Shown here one piece after another: positions 47,328-63,932 of a DNA stretch of 64,000 nt. The notes under the pieces are model-generated. The model was given only the letters and a program-made list of their open reading frames with translations. It was not told the DNA's origin and searched no databases. Location of the stretch: NCBI RefSeq assembly GCF_000001735.4, contig NC_003070.9, positions 3,968,001-4,032,000 on the forward strand, read 5' to 3'. Made by a program: the position numbers and the translations under genes. The DNA is from Arabidopsis thaliana. Its lineage: Eukaryota; Streptophyta; Magnoliopsida; Brassicales; Brassicaceae. The stretch's first letter is position 1. Each line of letters opens with the position of its first letter.

Positions 47328-48222
47328 TTACCAATTTGTTTTAGTAATACTGGTTCTAGTGACATATTTTGAGATCTATGATTGTTTTAGAAACTTGTGG
47401 ATGTTGCAATCTCTTGAATGTTTGTGATCATCACTGTGCTGGATCTTAACTTGTGTCTAATATAGGTGGATAAGTTGTATTTGGTGTTGTTAGTGTGATG
47501 GTTTAGCTCTTGAATTTTCGATTTGTCACTGCTTTTGATTCTTTGATTCAACCTACTTCAGTCAATTTGGCTGTGGAAGGTTCCATATAGTCCCATAAGG
47601 GATTTGTTATTTGAAGTCGGCTTTTTAAGTTTCAGTTCGAGTGTTGGAACTTTGTCTTTTGCTTTGGTAAACCTTATTTGCTAGTGTGATTGTTTAGCTC
47701 TGGAGTTATCCCTATAGTGAATTAAGGGTTTTGTTAGTTGGAAACTGGAATCAGCTTTCCAAGTTTTAGTTTGGTTTCTTTGTTCATTGGAAGTTTCTCT
47801 TCTGCTTTGGTAAACCTTATTTGTGTGTGTTTCTTCCAGGTGGTTTTCTATTCCTTGGGCTAATGATAGACAGGCTGCATCATTACATGAGGGAGCTACG
47901 CATAAGAAGGAAGAACATGGAAGTTATAAAGAAGGAAGGAGCATTATTGGAAGGTGTTAAGGCCAGAGGTTTAGATGAAGTTAAAAACTTGATGGAAGAA
48001 ATTACGTCCCTTCGGAAAAGGCAAGAGCAGCTGGACTCTGAGCTTGAGGCAAGGTCTAAAGAAATCCGTACCGAGAAAACTAGTGCGGTTGCTCTACAGA
48101 AGCAATCTGAAGGGTTCCTTATTGAGTTTAACCGGTTGCTTGAGGAAAACCAGGTGCTGCGAGACCAATTGCACACTGTGGATTCGAAACTTTCGCGTTC
48201 AAGCAGCAAAAAGAATACTTGA
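46958..48222 (+). CDS. BAP31-like ER membrane protein
   Basis: Relative of B-cell receptor-associated protein 31, an ER chaperone/export factor. Exons 46958-47240 and 47840-48222; 666 nt, 221 residues. Three N-terminal membrane segments: QLLFAVVLFEVVVIMALSF, VVIQTVSATVIVLLVTSV, and FLFLGLMIDRLHHYM. A long coiled coil follows (from RRKNMEVIKKEGALLEG through LLEENQVLRDQLHTVDSK). The extreme C-terminus is KKNT, a KKxx ER-retrieval signal, a hallmark of the family. The intron between the exons carries a long TC microsatellite. It is head to head with the PPR gene, with ATGs about 330 bases apart. Confidence 0.88.
47269..47322 (+). repeat. TC dinucleotide microsatellite, 27 units
   Basis: A perfect (TC)27 run inside the intron of the BAP31-like gene, just after its donor. 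Length is likely to vary between accessions. Confidence 0.95.
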
Positions 48223-49118
48223 GAGACCTTATTCCAACACTTGAAACTTCTTTGCGATTCTGCCGTCTGAATATATATGTTTCGAGTTTGATATCAGGAG
48301 CTTGTGGTTTGGTGTTATCGCATCTTGTTAACATGGAAGATGATTGGGAAAGATCAGAGAATACAAAACAAGTATAGGTTTGCTTCTTGTTTAAGTGTTT
48401 AGCTAAGGTAGAAATTAATCAATTCTTCTGCTATAGGAAACTGTAACTCGTTGTAACTTGTTCATTTCGCAACAAAAACTTCTCGAATTGGTTCTTATTT
48501 CCTTCCATATACGTATACAGTCGCTGCAAGTGGGTTGTCATTATAATTTCTCATAAGTTCACAGACTTGTTCAAAATAGATACTTGTTCCGAAATTCAGG
48601 AAGGATGCTGCAAGCTTCGTGTTGGGGAATTTACCTCGCTCTTGACGAATTATTAAGGTTTTAGAAAATTGGGTCTCAAACAGTCTATCAACTTAAAATG
48701 CATGTTTCAAGCAGGAACGTTCTTCAATATATGACAAATAACTATTATCATCGTGACTTTTTGACGTAGGAATTTATGTGGTTAGAAAATGAAGATAAAG
48801 CGAGCTTGACCATTTTCAAATTTTTTATGCTACACCGTTTTTACCGAACCATTTGATACAACTTACTAAGCATAAACAAAAGAGGCAGGCTTTATTAAAG
48901 TTTTCAGTTTTTTCACCATCGAACTTACTTAGAAGGTATTTACAAAGCCAATGCCTTCAAAACTACAAAGGCCTTTTTTCGTTAGGAAACAACTTAAAAG
49001 GAACTGCGCCACCATTTCTACTACGACTCAAAGTCCTCAACTCCAGAAAACATACAAACAACACTTGAGACGCAGATTGTTCATACTAAAACCATACGCG
49101 ACACCAACCCGATCGTGT
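48223..49118. other. Convergent spacer, BAP31-like and APA1
   Basis: Roughly 900 bases with the 3' UTRs of the two convergent genes. Plus-strand frames at 48853-49409 run against the APA1 exons and look like chance. No RNA gene is seen. Confidence 0.5.
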
Positions 49119-53829
<4,711 letters not shown>

Positions 53830-55084
53830 ATGTCTCCACTTCACTCTTACATTATCTTCTTCTCCCTTCTCATGACCATCCTTCTTCAATCATCAACAAC
53901 ATCATCCCAATCAAATCTCTGCAGATCTTCTTGCGGCAACATTCCGATAAATTACCCTTTTTCCATCGACGACGGTTGTGGTAGCCCTTATTACAGACAC
54001 ATGCTCATTTGCTCCGACAACGATACCAAGCTCGAACTTAGAACACCATCTGGTAAATACCCTGTTAAATCTATAAGCTACTCTGATCCTCACCTTCTTG
54101 TCTCCGATCCATTCATGTGGAACTGTCAAGATCGAGACAATTTTCGACCCACTAGATCTTTTAGCATCGATTCAAGTACACACTTCACTGTCTCTCCTCA
54201 AAACGACTACTTGTTCTTCAACTGCAACACCGATAAAGTTATCGTCGAACCAAAACCGCTCTTCTGCGAAAGGTTTCCAGATAGATGTGACTCGTCCTGC
54301 GATAGTTCTAGCTATCTATGCAGACATTTGCCTGAATGTGGCTCTGCTTTGGGATCTAGGGTTTCTTGTTGTTCGTATTACCCTAAAGCGACTCAATCTC
54401 TTAGGCTCATGCTGCAGGACTGTGCGACGTATACAAGTGTGTATTGGAGGAGTACAGGTGTGGAGAATGCACCGTATGATCAGTTTCCAGAGTACGGGAT
54501 AAGGGTTGATTACGAATTTCCAGTGACAATGAAGTGCCTTCTTTGCCAAGAAACGACTAAAGGTGGTGGAGTTTGTGGGTTTAATACGAGGACACGAGAT
54601 TTTTTGTGCCTTTGTAAACAAGGCAATGTCACTACTTATTGCAAAGGTCAAAATGTCTATGTTCATATCTTTTCGTCCTAACTACAATTTCTATTGAGAA
54701 CTATTTAACTACTATTAGATAGTTTTTTTTTTGGTAGGGACTATTAGATAGTACTAATACGTATTTTCAATCATTTTGATACATTCTGCAGATCCAAGCC
54801 TCGTAAACCATAAACGCGTAGGAGCTATCGCAGGTAAATAAGCAAGTTTACTATAACTACAACATGAAGTTTGTGGTCATCTTATTACTATATGACTTTA
54901 TATATACTTGTAAGTTGTGACCTGATTTGAACCGGAAAATTTGTCGCTAACAGGAACAGTGACGGCAGTTTCAGCGGCAGGAGCGATTGGCGTTGCCGGT
55001 GGAGTATATTGGTACTTGAGGAAAGTGAGAGCCAATGCTCCGGTCACTTGTGGAGTTCAAAGCAATGAGAACAGAATTTTCTAA
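53830..55084 (+). CDS. WAK-like extracellular protein with galacturonan-binding domain, no kinase
   Basis: Has the GUB_WAK pectin-binding domain of wall-associated kinases but lacks the kinase domain. Exons 53830-54646, 54792-54833, 54954-55084; 990 nt, 329 residues. Residues 1-27 are a signal peptide. The GUB_WAK block is CRSSCGNIPINYPFSIDDGCG, followed by the Cys-rich HLPECGSALGSRVSCCSYYP and the closing VTMKCLLCQETTKGGGVCGF, an EGF-like remnant. The last exon encodes a membrane segment (VSAAGAIGVAGGVYWYLRK) and a very short tail ending SNENRIF. It is thus a receptor-like protein that could bind wall pectin and signal only through a partner. It fits At1g11915. Confidence 0.85.
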
Positions 55085-55666
55085 AAGCTCCAATGAAATC
55101 ATAATTTTAAAAAGATTAAAAGCATGGTCACACTCACACTCTTCTTTTCTTCTTTTTTCGCTCTCTTTTGCCTTTTTTGTTCTTTACCTTTTATCTTTGA
55201 TTTTGTGTATACTACAAGTTCTAGATAAAGATTTTCGTATAATTTTTTGTGTTTTCTTATACAATAGTAAATTTTTCGTTTTGGTCGGATAGTAATCTTT
55301 TGGTAGGCACCAAGCAAGAAAAATTTTGCAAGCATAATGGTAGCTGTACCGTCATCCATATTAAGAATCACATAATTGTTCGTATAAGCCAAGACAAAAA
55401 CTTCTCCAAAATACTATACTCTTCACATTGGTCAACTTCAAATCTTTATACAAAACAAATCTTGAAAGTAAAACAAAAAGTATATAAATCCTCCAAGATA
55501 ACTTGAATTCCGTCCCGGGTACTGAATAATTCACAAAACACACCTCAGGAACAGGAATTCCGCCTCGTCGTTTCCAAGGAAAGAAACAAAATTATCAAAA
55601 CGTTACATTTTATGAAACATTATATATAATCACATATGTATATATACGTGAATAATAATTAATTAG
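55085..55666. other. Convergent spacer, WAK-like and pectate lyase
   Basis: About 580 bases holding 3' UTRs of the two converging genes. T-rich on the left, no feature recognised. Confidence 0.45.
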
Positions 55667-57097
55667 TTAGCAAATTCTGCCGGAATAGCAATGGAGAGGA
55701 CCGGCGGATGAAGTAAGCAAAGGGACGAGAGAGCCGTGAGACACCGGAAACCGCTCTGCTCTTCCGTACAACGGCGTGACGGTTCCGTAGCCAGAAGGCA
55801 CGAAGTAAGCTCCGTTCTTAAAAACGTCTTTGGACGTTCTCCATTTCCATCTCTTCCAATCATATCCACTATCTATTCTTTTTGTCACCTAAATATATAG
55901 AATCATATATATGCATGTAAGATTTCATTGCATTATTGATGTGTGGTATTGTAATGATAGTTATTAAAATATTAACTATTTTAAATGAAGAGACCTGTTT
56001 TTTGCTAGGGTCATCAGAAGCAACGAAGTAGTTGCCTTCACTAAAAATGGTTGGATCAGCACTTCCTCCGATCGCATACATTTGCCATTTCTCGTACCTA
56101 TTGTTTGCTACATGCGCATATCCTCTTCGCACTCTGCCACGTCATCAGTCACATATCCATGTCAGCATTTTCTAATCTAGTTCAAGTAATCTAGATATCA
56201 ATATGTATGCATGTACACTCACCTAGGCATTCTCTCAATAAGACCCGGTCCGAAATGGTTGAACGCAATTGTAACTCTCATGATCTTATCTTCCACATTA
56301 TTGTCATTATGTCCGAGTAACATCACCTTCATAAAAACATACCAAATTATCATCAAGTATTCAAAATACTATTGTAGAAGTTACATCTATGTAAAATATA
56401 AACTTACTTTATCATGCTGCGTGAAGTAGTTATTAGAAATAGTGACAGCCGTAGAAGCATGAAGTACATCGATCAAACCATCTTGACACCGAGAAAAGAA
56501 ACAATGATCAATCCAAATATGTGACGAATCAAAAATGGCTATTGCATCACCGTCCGATCCTTTCCGGCTACCAACATGGGTCGGGCTGCTCCGTACCCGC
56601 CCCGACTTACCCGGTTTACAATCATGGATACTTATCCCATGTATAATGACATGGCTCACATGTTGGATCGTTATGCATGGTCCATAGGCAATTTCCACTT
56701 TAGCCCCTCTTCCATCAATCGTCTTGTAGCTGTTCATGATGAGCTCGTTACGCAACACTATGACCATGTCACGTGCAAATGTGATCCATAATGGTTTAGA
56801 TTGGATCACTGCGTATCTCAGTGTTCCGGGTCTAGGGTTTTCAGGGTCGTCTGATGGGTTTGTAACCACGTAGATCGACCCGTATTTCCCCCCAACCGCA
56901 GATTTTCCAAACCCTACCGCGCAATCGGCTAGTGCACGACGGTTAGACGCCCAATAAGGGTTTCTTCGCCAGCAAGAATCGATAGGGTTTGGTAATAGTT
57001 TGGGAATGGTATAACCATTACTGTAAGCAGCCTCTACAACAGAAGAAGAGAAAGCTGCAAAGAGAAGTGAAATAATTGTTAAGAAAAGAGAAGCCAT
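55667..57097 (-). CDS. Pectate lyase, PL1 family
   Basis: Secreted calcium-dependent enzyme that cleaves de-esterified pectin by beta-elimination, used in cell separation, pollen and ripening. Exons on the minus strand: 56408-57097, 56223-56326, 55995-56133, 55667-55888; 1155 nt, 384 residues. The signal peptide is [23 protein letters not shown]. The parallel beta-helix domain shows the plant PL1 blocks [48 protein letters not shown], then [31 protein letters not shown] with Ca-binding Asp. The catalytic Arg region is [22 protein letters not shown]. The length is usual. It fits At1g11920. Confidence 0.93.
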
Positions 57098-58194
57098 TTG
57101 CTAGAAGATGTAAGGCTTGAATTGAACTATGTGTGTGCAAATATATATACACGACAATAGATATAAGCTAGAGAATATACATATCAGTATCTATTATTAA
57201 GTATATATGATTTTGTGTCTATGTGTGAAAGATGAGAAGGTGGGACACACGGATGGCGCTGACTAATGAAATGAAACTTATATTATCGAAATACTTCTTT
57301 GATCAACGCTCTTCGCTTATTTATAGATAGACGTGGGTGCACGAGCTTGAGATGACGATGGATTAATGGTTTTGACTTTGGATTTTAGTTTGTACTTGTT
57401 TAATAATCTCACAAGTTTGGAGTATATATAATTTAGTCCTTTTGTATATATAAACATAGTGACTAGTCTAAGTCTATGATTCGTGAGTTCGGTACACAAA
57501 GACACTGCATTTTGACATGCATGGTATCGGCCGACGCATACAACATGGTGCCAATTATCAGATTTAATTTATCGGTAAATACTTCAACTTGTTTAACATA
57601 ATGCGCTTTTTATTTGAAAACGACTGAAAACGAGTGATGATATATAAGAAAACTATATAGACGGCAATTAACAAATGTCATTATCATCCCTTTCTTCTAG
57701 GCACTAAAGTCAACTTCTGTCAAATGACTCAAATCCGTACATCTCCTAGATCATCTTCACTTTTATATCAAAGAGTAAATGGGATTAGGATAATGTTGGA
57801 TATTTAAGGGAAAAATTATGATTAATCCCTTAATAAAACTTGAAAATCCATCGTAAATAGAATTGTTTTAGGACTATAGAACTTAGCTTTGTATTGCTTA
57901 TTTTATAAATTATTAAAAAATAAAATGTAACTAATCAATTCAAACTTTATTCAATAATAATACATTGGATTGTTACATGTGACATGTGCATATAAATAAA
58001 TTTAACAATGTAATAGTGATGACAAACTTTTACAAGACCTATATATCTTTAAGAACAAGTACTAGACCGTTATGTAAGCTAGCTATATTATCTTTTAATT
58101 CCGAAGTGTATGTAATATAAAGGGAATGTAATCCAATTTCAACCAATAAATTAAAATTATTTTTCCTTAGTGACCTTTATCCCATATTTTTTCT
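57098..58194. other. Intergenic, AT-rich, pectate lyase promoter
   Basis: Upstream of the pectate lyase ATG there is ATATATATAC at about 57139-57148, a possible TATA box. The rest is AT-rich with no coding sequence. The STIG1-like gene 3' UTR lies at its right end. Confidence 0.45.
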
Positions 58195-58617
58195 TTAAGC
58201 ATAGCTGCACATCCCATAGGCGCACGATCTCCCTTTCTTGCACTTCTTAAAGCAACCTCCACAATGTCTCCTATCAAACATTGGGTTTACACAATATCCG
58301 TTGCAGCAAACCTCCGAGTATTGGCAGCTTTTTCCACATCTTCCGCAGTTCAATTTGTTGGTCCTCAAATCGACACACTTCTTACGACAACAATTACGAC
58401 CTGGACTGCCTTTGAGACGACATACCTTGGAGCTTTTGTCACATGTCAATGTTGCACCTAAATGTTTCCTACCTTTGTTCCTTGCAGAAGCGGCTATCCC
58501 CCAACCATATTTGTGTTGATGTTTTGCTTCAACCGTTAGCGGCTCGCTAAATGTTATAGCAATGGCTAAGACCATTATGAGCACCATAATGAAATATGAT
58601 ATCTTGAATGTATTCAT
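58195..58617 (-). CDS. STIG1-like secreted cysteine-rich peptide
   Basis: Relative of stigma-specific STIG1, a family of secreted peptides that act on pollen-tube growth or exudate formation. 140 residues, one exon, minus strand. The N-terminus (MNTFKISYFIMVLIMVLAIAITF) is a signal peptide. The mature C-terminal half has 16 Cys in the STIG1 pattern: TCDKSSKVC, NCCRKKCVD, NCGRCGKSCQYSEVCCNGYCV, RHCGGCFKKC and SCAYGMCSYA. The middle is basic. A clear TATA box sits upstream. It fits At1g11925. Confidence 0.92.
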   Translation of the reverse strand: MNTFKISYFIMVLIMVLAIAITFSEPLTVEAKHQHKYGWGIAASARNKGRKHLGATLTCDKSSKVCRLKGSPGRNCCRKKCVDLRTNKLNCGRCGKSCQYSEVCCNGYCVNPMFDRRHCGGCFKKCKKGRSCAYGMCSYA

Positions 58618-58755
58618 TCTTGTTGTTGTGGATCTTCTTTTAAGAAATCAAAGGAGAAAAATTGAAAAAACAATTTTTTTAGAATTGGGATGTATTTTCG
58701 TGTGTTTGTATGTGTATGAATGTTTTTAGATGAAGAGTAACGAACGACGTGAATG

Positions 58756-58766
58756 GTATTTATAGA
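58756..58766 (-). promoter_or_regulatory. TATA box of the STIG1-like gene
   Basis: On the minus strand the bases read CTATAAATACC, about 140 bases upstream of the ATG. This places transcription start near 58730, leaving a leader of about 110 bases. Confidence 0.6.
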
Positions 58767-60782
58767 CGAGAGAATGATGCATAGGTCAACGAAGAAGTTC
58801 TTTCAAAATTAGGTCGTAATAAGAAAAATATTTGACTTTTTAAGACTCTTTTAGTGGAGTGGTCAATTAAATTCGAAGAGTTTAGATTTCAGAAGAGTAA
58901 AACGAGTTAGGCTCGCGTAGAAAAAAAAACAATAAATTTCTAAATTTAGGCAGAACAAAAGTGGGACACATGAAATTCATTTGATCATTTGGCAATAAAT
59001 TGTTTTTAGCTATATAGCTCTAGATATATAGATGTTTTTGTGATTTGGTATATATCATCGATATTTGGAGATAAAAATTTCTCCAAAATATCCAGAGACA
59101 AAATAAGGAAATTAATTACTTTAAATAAGTAAAAGGGGAAATATCTAGATATTTTGCAAAGAATAACACCATGAGATATCCAAGTTTAATAATATCTAGA
59201 GACAAAGTAAAAATAAATAATCTTTTAGCTAAAAGTGCAACTAGTATAGTAACGTCTTGATCGCATCCGTTAGTGATTTTTTTTCTCTTCCTGATCCTGA
59301 CAACACGATCAGTTAACTCAGAAAGCTCAAATGATTTATCTACTAATTGTTTTTAAGGATTTAATTATAAACGTAACGTAATACGATTTATGATAATATA
59401 TCTTTAAAAATATAATGTTTTTGCGTAATATTGTTAGGTTGATTACAAACAATCAACTAAATTATAATGTTTTTACGAAGTATATACTATATAGAGATTT
59501 ACTGATTTAGGGAGATATTGTTCAATAGTGTATCCATATGGAATGGAACTCCACTATCCGAACCAAACCAAGTCTTTTTGTTGTACACACTTTAGCCTTT
59601 ATGTGCCATGTTTACGAAACTTGCATTCTTTTTTTTTGTCAAAAGGTTAGACATTGACATTTTTTGAAGCGTTCATATTTATTATTCAACTAGTTTTTTT
59701 GTAGTATCAATCATATCCATGAAGCAAATAATACATTTAGAACTAAGAAAAATATATAGGAGAGAAAAAGGTACGAGTACAAATGTACAATACAAGACTT
59801 TCCGTAATACACGGTATATACATATTTGTTCAAACTTGACTAAATTCAGTTCTGAGAGCACTCAAGTAAGGCGTTGACACTTAACTTGGTGGGATAAATT
59901 CAATGAATAATAAATTTGGGACCCTAATATATTTGCGTATTTTAAACAAGTACAAAAAGTCCCTTCAACTTGAAGGACATTGCTGCAATTTAAAGTTCGG
60001 ACTGTGACGCTATAGGCACACTGGTTAAACTCCTTAATGAAATTCTTATGATTGTTGAGGGATGATAAAGTGTCGAAGTTTCTAAGTGGAGAGACATATG
60101 GATCGTTAAATGTACGTTGGATTTAAAAAGCATGAAAGATTTAGAGAACAACTTCAACCATGCACTCATTAAAATCCAGACTTAGAATTTAGAAATATAT
60201 GAAAGTCCCCATGGTTGAAACTAGTGGTAAATAGGATGTGTGACAATAAATGTACAAAAACACAAATTTAACTTATGAAGACAAAATGAATATCAAAGGT
60301 TTGTGGAATCAATTACGAATAAAGAACTTATTTTGATGGTTTATAGACTTTGCCCATTTGTCAAGAAAAAAAAATCAAAATTGCCATTTGCTTATATACA
60401 AAAACACAAATTTACACATGATGCTTGGGGTTATTAGGTTCTAGTTTTTTTTTAGGATATAGTTTTTGTTTTATGAAAAAAATATTTCCCACTGGTATTT
60501 ATTTTCAAAACTATTTAGTATTTACAACTACGTATATAATTAATCTACATCCATAATTTAGCAATACATCTGCAACAGTACATTCGTTTAACTTCTCACG
60601 GGTATCAACATTGTTCCTTTTTTTTTTGGGGAAAAATCAACATTGTTCCTCTGTTTCGAAACGTGGCGAATGTTTTTTTTTTCATTGAAAATTAAAACAT
60701 CGAAACGCAGCGTATTATCCGTCTCTCTGTCCTCCCTCTTTCTCTCCCACAAAGCTGTGACCAGAAGATCAGTGATTGTTCG
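58767..60782. other. Intergenic, AT-rich, no gene seen
   Basis: Two kilobases between the STIG1-like gene and the PLP protein gene, the two transcribed away from each other. It contains poly-T and A runs and short AT repeats. I looked for small secreted peptides and RNA genes and found none that hold up. The PLPBP promoter lies at the right end. Confidence 0.45.
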
Positions 60783-62298
60783 ATGAACGAAGAGGAGCCA
60801 GACAAAGAACACGTGGCGGATTCTACTATGTCGGCGGCGGCGATTGATGGTGTGGCGGCTCTGAGATCGGTGTTTCAGCGGGTAAACCAGGCGGCGGAGA
60901 AAGCGGGTCGTGGGTCGGATCAGATACGGGTCGTAGCGGTGAGTAAGACGAAACCAGTTTCTCTGATTCGCCAAGTATACGACGCTGGTCAGAGGTCTTT
61001 TGGAGAGAATTATGTGCAAGAGATCATTGAGAAGGCACCTCAGGTTCTCTCTGCTTGCTATGATTTCTACGAATCCTTTAAAAATTGAATCTTTTGGATT
61101 AGAAAAGTTCTGAATTTATATTGATACATTGAAATTTGCAGCTTCCAGAAGATATAGAGTGGCATTTCATTGGGAATTTGCAGAGCAACAAAGTGAAGCC
61201 TTTGCTATGTAAATTGACTTTGCTATTTCAAAGTCCTCATCTTTAGTTTTTTTGTATTGAGTTACTAAATTGGGTGTAAAACTCCACACTTGAGTTCTAT
61301 TCTTAATTCTTTGGTTTGATCAGCTGGTGTTCCTAACCTTGTGACCGTGGAAAGTGTTGATGATGAAAAGGTAAAAGTTTCTCTTTTGTATATTTAAAGA
61401 GAAATTGGTTTGTTAAATGTTCTAGAGCTCTTTCGAGGTGTTAGATAACGAAAACATCATGATCTTTGGGTAAGAATACTACAATTATCCAGATAGTGGA
61501 CTCTATTGTTGAACTTTTGTGGGTAGTGATATTAAAGATGGATTGAGAGTTTGATAAGTGATCAAACCACTTGAGGAATATACGTGTGACAGTCCACCGG
61601 TTTTGTTTATTTGCATATGCTTTATAGATTGCAAATATGCTTGATCGTGTGGTTGGTAATATCGGAAGAAAGCCCTTGAAGGTATTTGTCCAAGTGAATA
61701 CCAGTGGTGAAGACTGTAAGAATCTGGAATTTCTTCTTCAACATTTATCTCAAATGTTTTCCCACTTTCACTTTTCTTAAAGCTATCTTACATGATCGTA
61801 TTCACCAAAACTTTCAGCTAAATTCGGCGTGGAACCCTCGGGATGCGTAGGACTGGCGAAACACGTGAAGGAAGCTTGCTCGAATCTTGAGTTTTCTGGT
61901 TTGATGACAATAGGGATGGCTGATTACACTTCAACCCCAGAGAATTTCAAGGTTTATATAATCTGGTTTGAACCTATAATGTTTGGTAATATCGTGAGAT
62001 GCTTAAAAGAGCTCACTTTCGTTTCTTATTGTAAGTGTAGTTGCTTGCGAAATGCAGAAGTGAAGTGTGTAAGGAGCTTGGAATACCGGAGGAGCAATGT
62101 GAGCTATCTATGGGGATGTCTGGTGACTTTGAACTAGCAGTAAGTTGTTGTGATTGTTGATTCGAGTGAAAAATTCTTTCTGTTCAAAATGTTAAAGAGT
62201 TTTCTTTACGGTTTGGTGAGTTGCAGATTGAACTGGGAAGCACAAATGTGAGAATAGGATCTACTATTTTCGGGGCGAGAGAGTATCCTAAGAAGTAA
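60783..62298 (+). CDS. PLP homeostasis protein (YggS/PLPBP family)
   Basis: Binds pyridoxal 5'-phosphate without catalysis; bacterial YggS and human PLPBP keep vitamin B6 levels balanced. Exons 60783-61043, 61142-61208, 61324-61370, 61628-61715, 61818-61951, 62041-62139, 62227-62298; 768 nt, 255 residues. The barrel starts with [23 protein letters not shown]; the PLP Lys is in VAVSKTKP, followed by FGENYVQE. Other family blocks: [31 protein letters not shown], and the phosphate-binding end [32 protein letters not shown]. The start is taken at the first ATG; another at 60828 (MSAAAIDG) is possible. The acidic N-terminal extension is not a transit peptide. It fits At1g11930. Confidence 0.93.
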
Positions 62299-63767
62299 TG
62301 ATGTAAACTACTGAGTGATGAGATTGATTCTAAGTTTGAACATCAAAACCAGTTTCAGGGAAGAATAAGAGCTTAGGTTTTAATGTTGAAATCATGTAGA
62401 TCTTCTCTCTTCTTTTGTTTTGCATTGTATTTGGTGATGTTGCTTGTAAGTTGTAACCAAGGTACATTATTACTATTTTTCTAATTTCATGGATATAAAC
62501 ACATGAAAGAAGAATAAAGAATCTTGTCTTTGCTACGTTACTAGTGAGAAGTAGTTAAAAGGGTGTCACAACCACTTGTTACTATTCTTTTGGTTTGAGA
62601 GCTCTGCTAACTAAGATTTTAATACTTCTTTTGTGTTATGAAACACTGAAAGCAAAATCCACTACATAGTACAGATGCTTCAAAGTTCAAACTTCAAACT
62701 GAGCTTCTCATCATTTCAATTTTTCAGACCCAAGGTGATCATTTTTATTGGACTCTGCATTTAACTATATGGTTACCATTAAGTTACCATATATATTATA
62801 AAAAAAAATTACCATACATCTCAAAATTAATCACAATCACTCATTTATATACAAAATTCCTTTTAAATAAGTATGAGCATTTTTGTTTTCTAAAAATATT
62901 TAGTGTGAGAGGATAATGGGTTTTAAGCCCAAATGAAAATAAAAGCCTAAAGAGAAAACAAGAAGATTGCAGGAGGAGGAGGAGGAGTTGAGTTTCTGAT
63001 GAGAAGTTTTCGTTAATGGAAGTTTTCCTTTTTTTATGATTGCTAGGCTTAGCTCGAGTCGGTTGGGAATTTTTTTAATGGTTAAGATTTTTGAACTTAA
63101 AAGATTCAGAGAGATTTTTATAAAAATGACAATGCCAATACTATGGATTTGGAATAATTGCATTGTTGTAGCCCAATTAAAAAAATGTTTTTTTTAAGCT
63201 AATTTTAGTGAACAAATTTTTTCAAAAAATGTGGCCCAATTGAGCTCAACTACCGTCCAACGGCTCGTCGTTTGACTCATTTCTATGGAATCATCAGATT
63301 TGCAAAAGAAGCTTAGAATTCCGACGAACTAGGCCCAGTCCGCCCATAAAGCAACCAAAACATGTGCTTTACGCTACCAACTATAAAGAAAAATGTAAGG
63401 TCACTTGTTTAAAAAGTTTGTTTTGGTTAAGTGTTTATGTACTTCATTATTGTGTGTTCGAGTCCTTGAAAATTTTAGTTTTTTTTTAACAATTTCCAGG
63501 AGAATGAGTAAAAGACATCAATCCAGAGTAGAATTTGCTATTAACATATTCTATTAATCGAAGCCAGTTTCTTCAGACATATACACATAGAAATTTTAAC
63601 ACCCAAACACAAGATTATCCATGAAGAATGATTATTAGTTTTTACTAAGCGTCATATATAATCATAAACCATTAAACCTCATGAGGGATGTTTGTAATGT
63701 ATCAATGCTATTCCTACTCTATGTATACGCTCTGTTGCTTGACCTACTTGCTTACACTGTTGCAAAG
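62299..63767. other. Convergent intergenic interval, possible SINE scrap
   Basis: About 1.5 kb between the PLPBP gene and the terminal exon at the right edge. It is AT-rich. At about 63420-63490 GGTTAAGTG (A-box-like) is followed 25-30 bases later by GTTCGAGTCC (B-box-like) and then a T-run, the layout of a tRNA-derived SINE end, but the body is too short to name. Otherwise nothing is seen. Confidence 0.35.
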
Positions 63768-63932
63768 TTATAAGGTTTTGTTTGCTGATGATCCTATTAG
63801 TCCTTCACTCACAATGCGCATAGCAGCTTCATTCGTGAACTTCCTTGCAAAGAGAAAGCATGGGACGGGTTTCGAATCCGCCTTACACCATTCCGTTCGA
63901 GATTCAGACTCGTAATAGACATGGTCTATTTT
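63768..63932 (-). CDS. Core-2/I-branching GlcNAc-transferase-like protein, last exon only
   Basis: The gene runs off the right edge. On the minus strand an acceptor (CGGGACAG, 63933-63934) opens KIDHVYYESESRTEWCKADS, then KPVPCFLFARKFTNEAAMRI, and ends SSANKTL with a stop. PCFLFARKF is the signature near the C-terminus of plant DUF266/core-2 I-branching glycosyltransferases (Golgi membrane enzymes of unknown acceptor). Upstream of the acceptor the frame is closed by a stop, which supports intron there. Only about 54 residues are visible. Confidence 0.65.
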   Translation of the reverse strand, partial: KIDHVYYESESRTEWCKADSKPVPCFLFARKFTNEAAMRIVSEGLIGSSANKTL

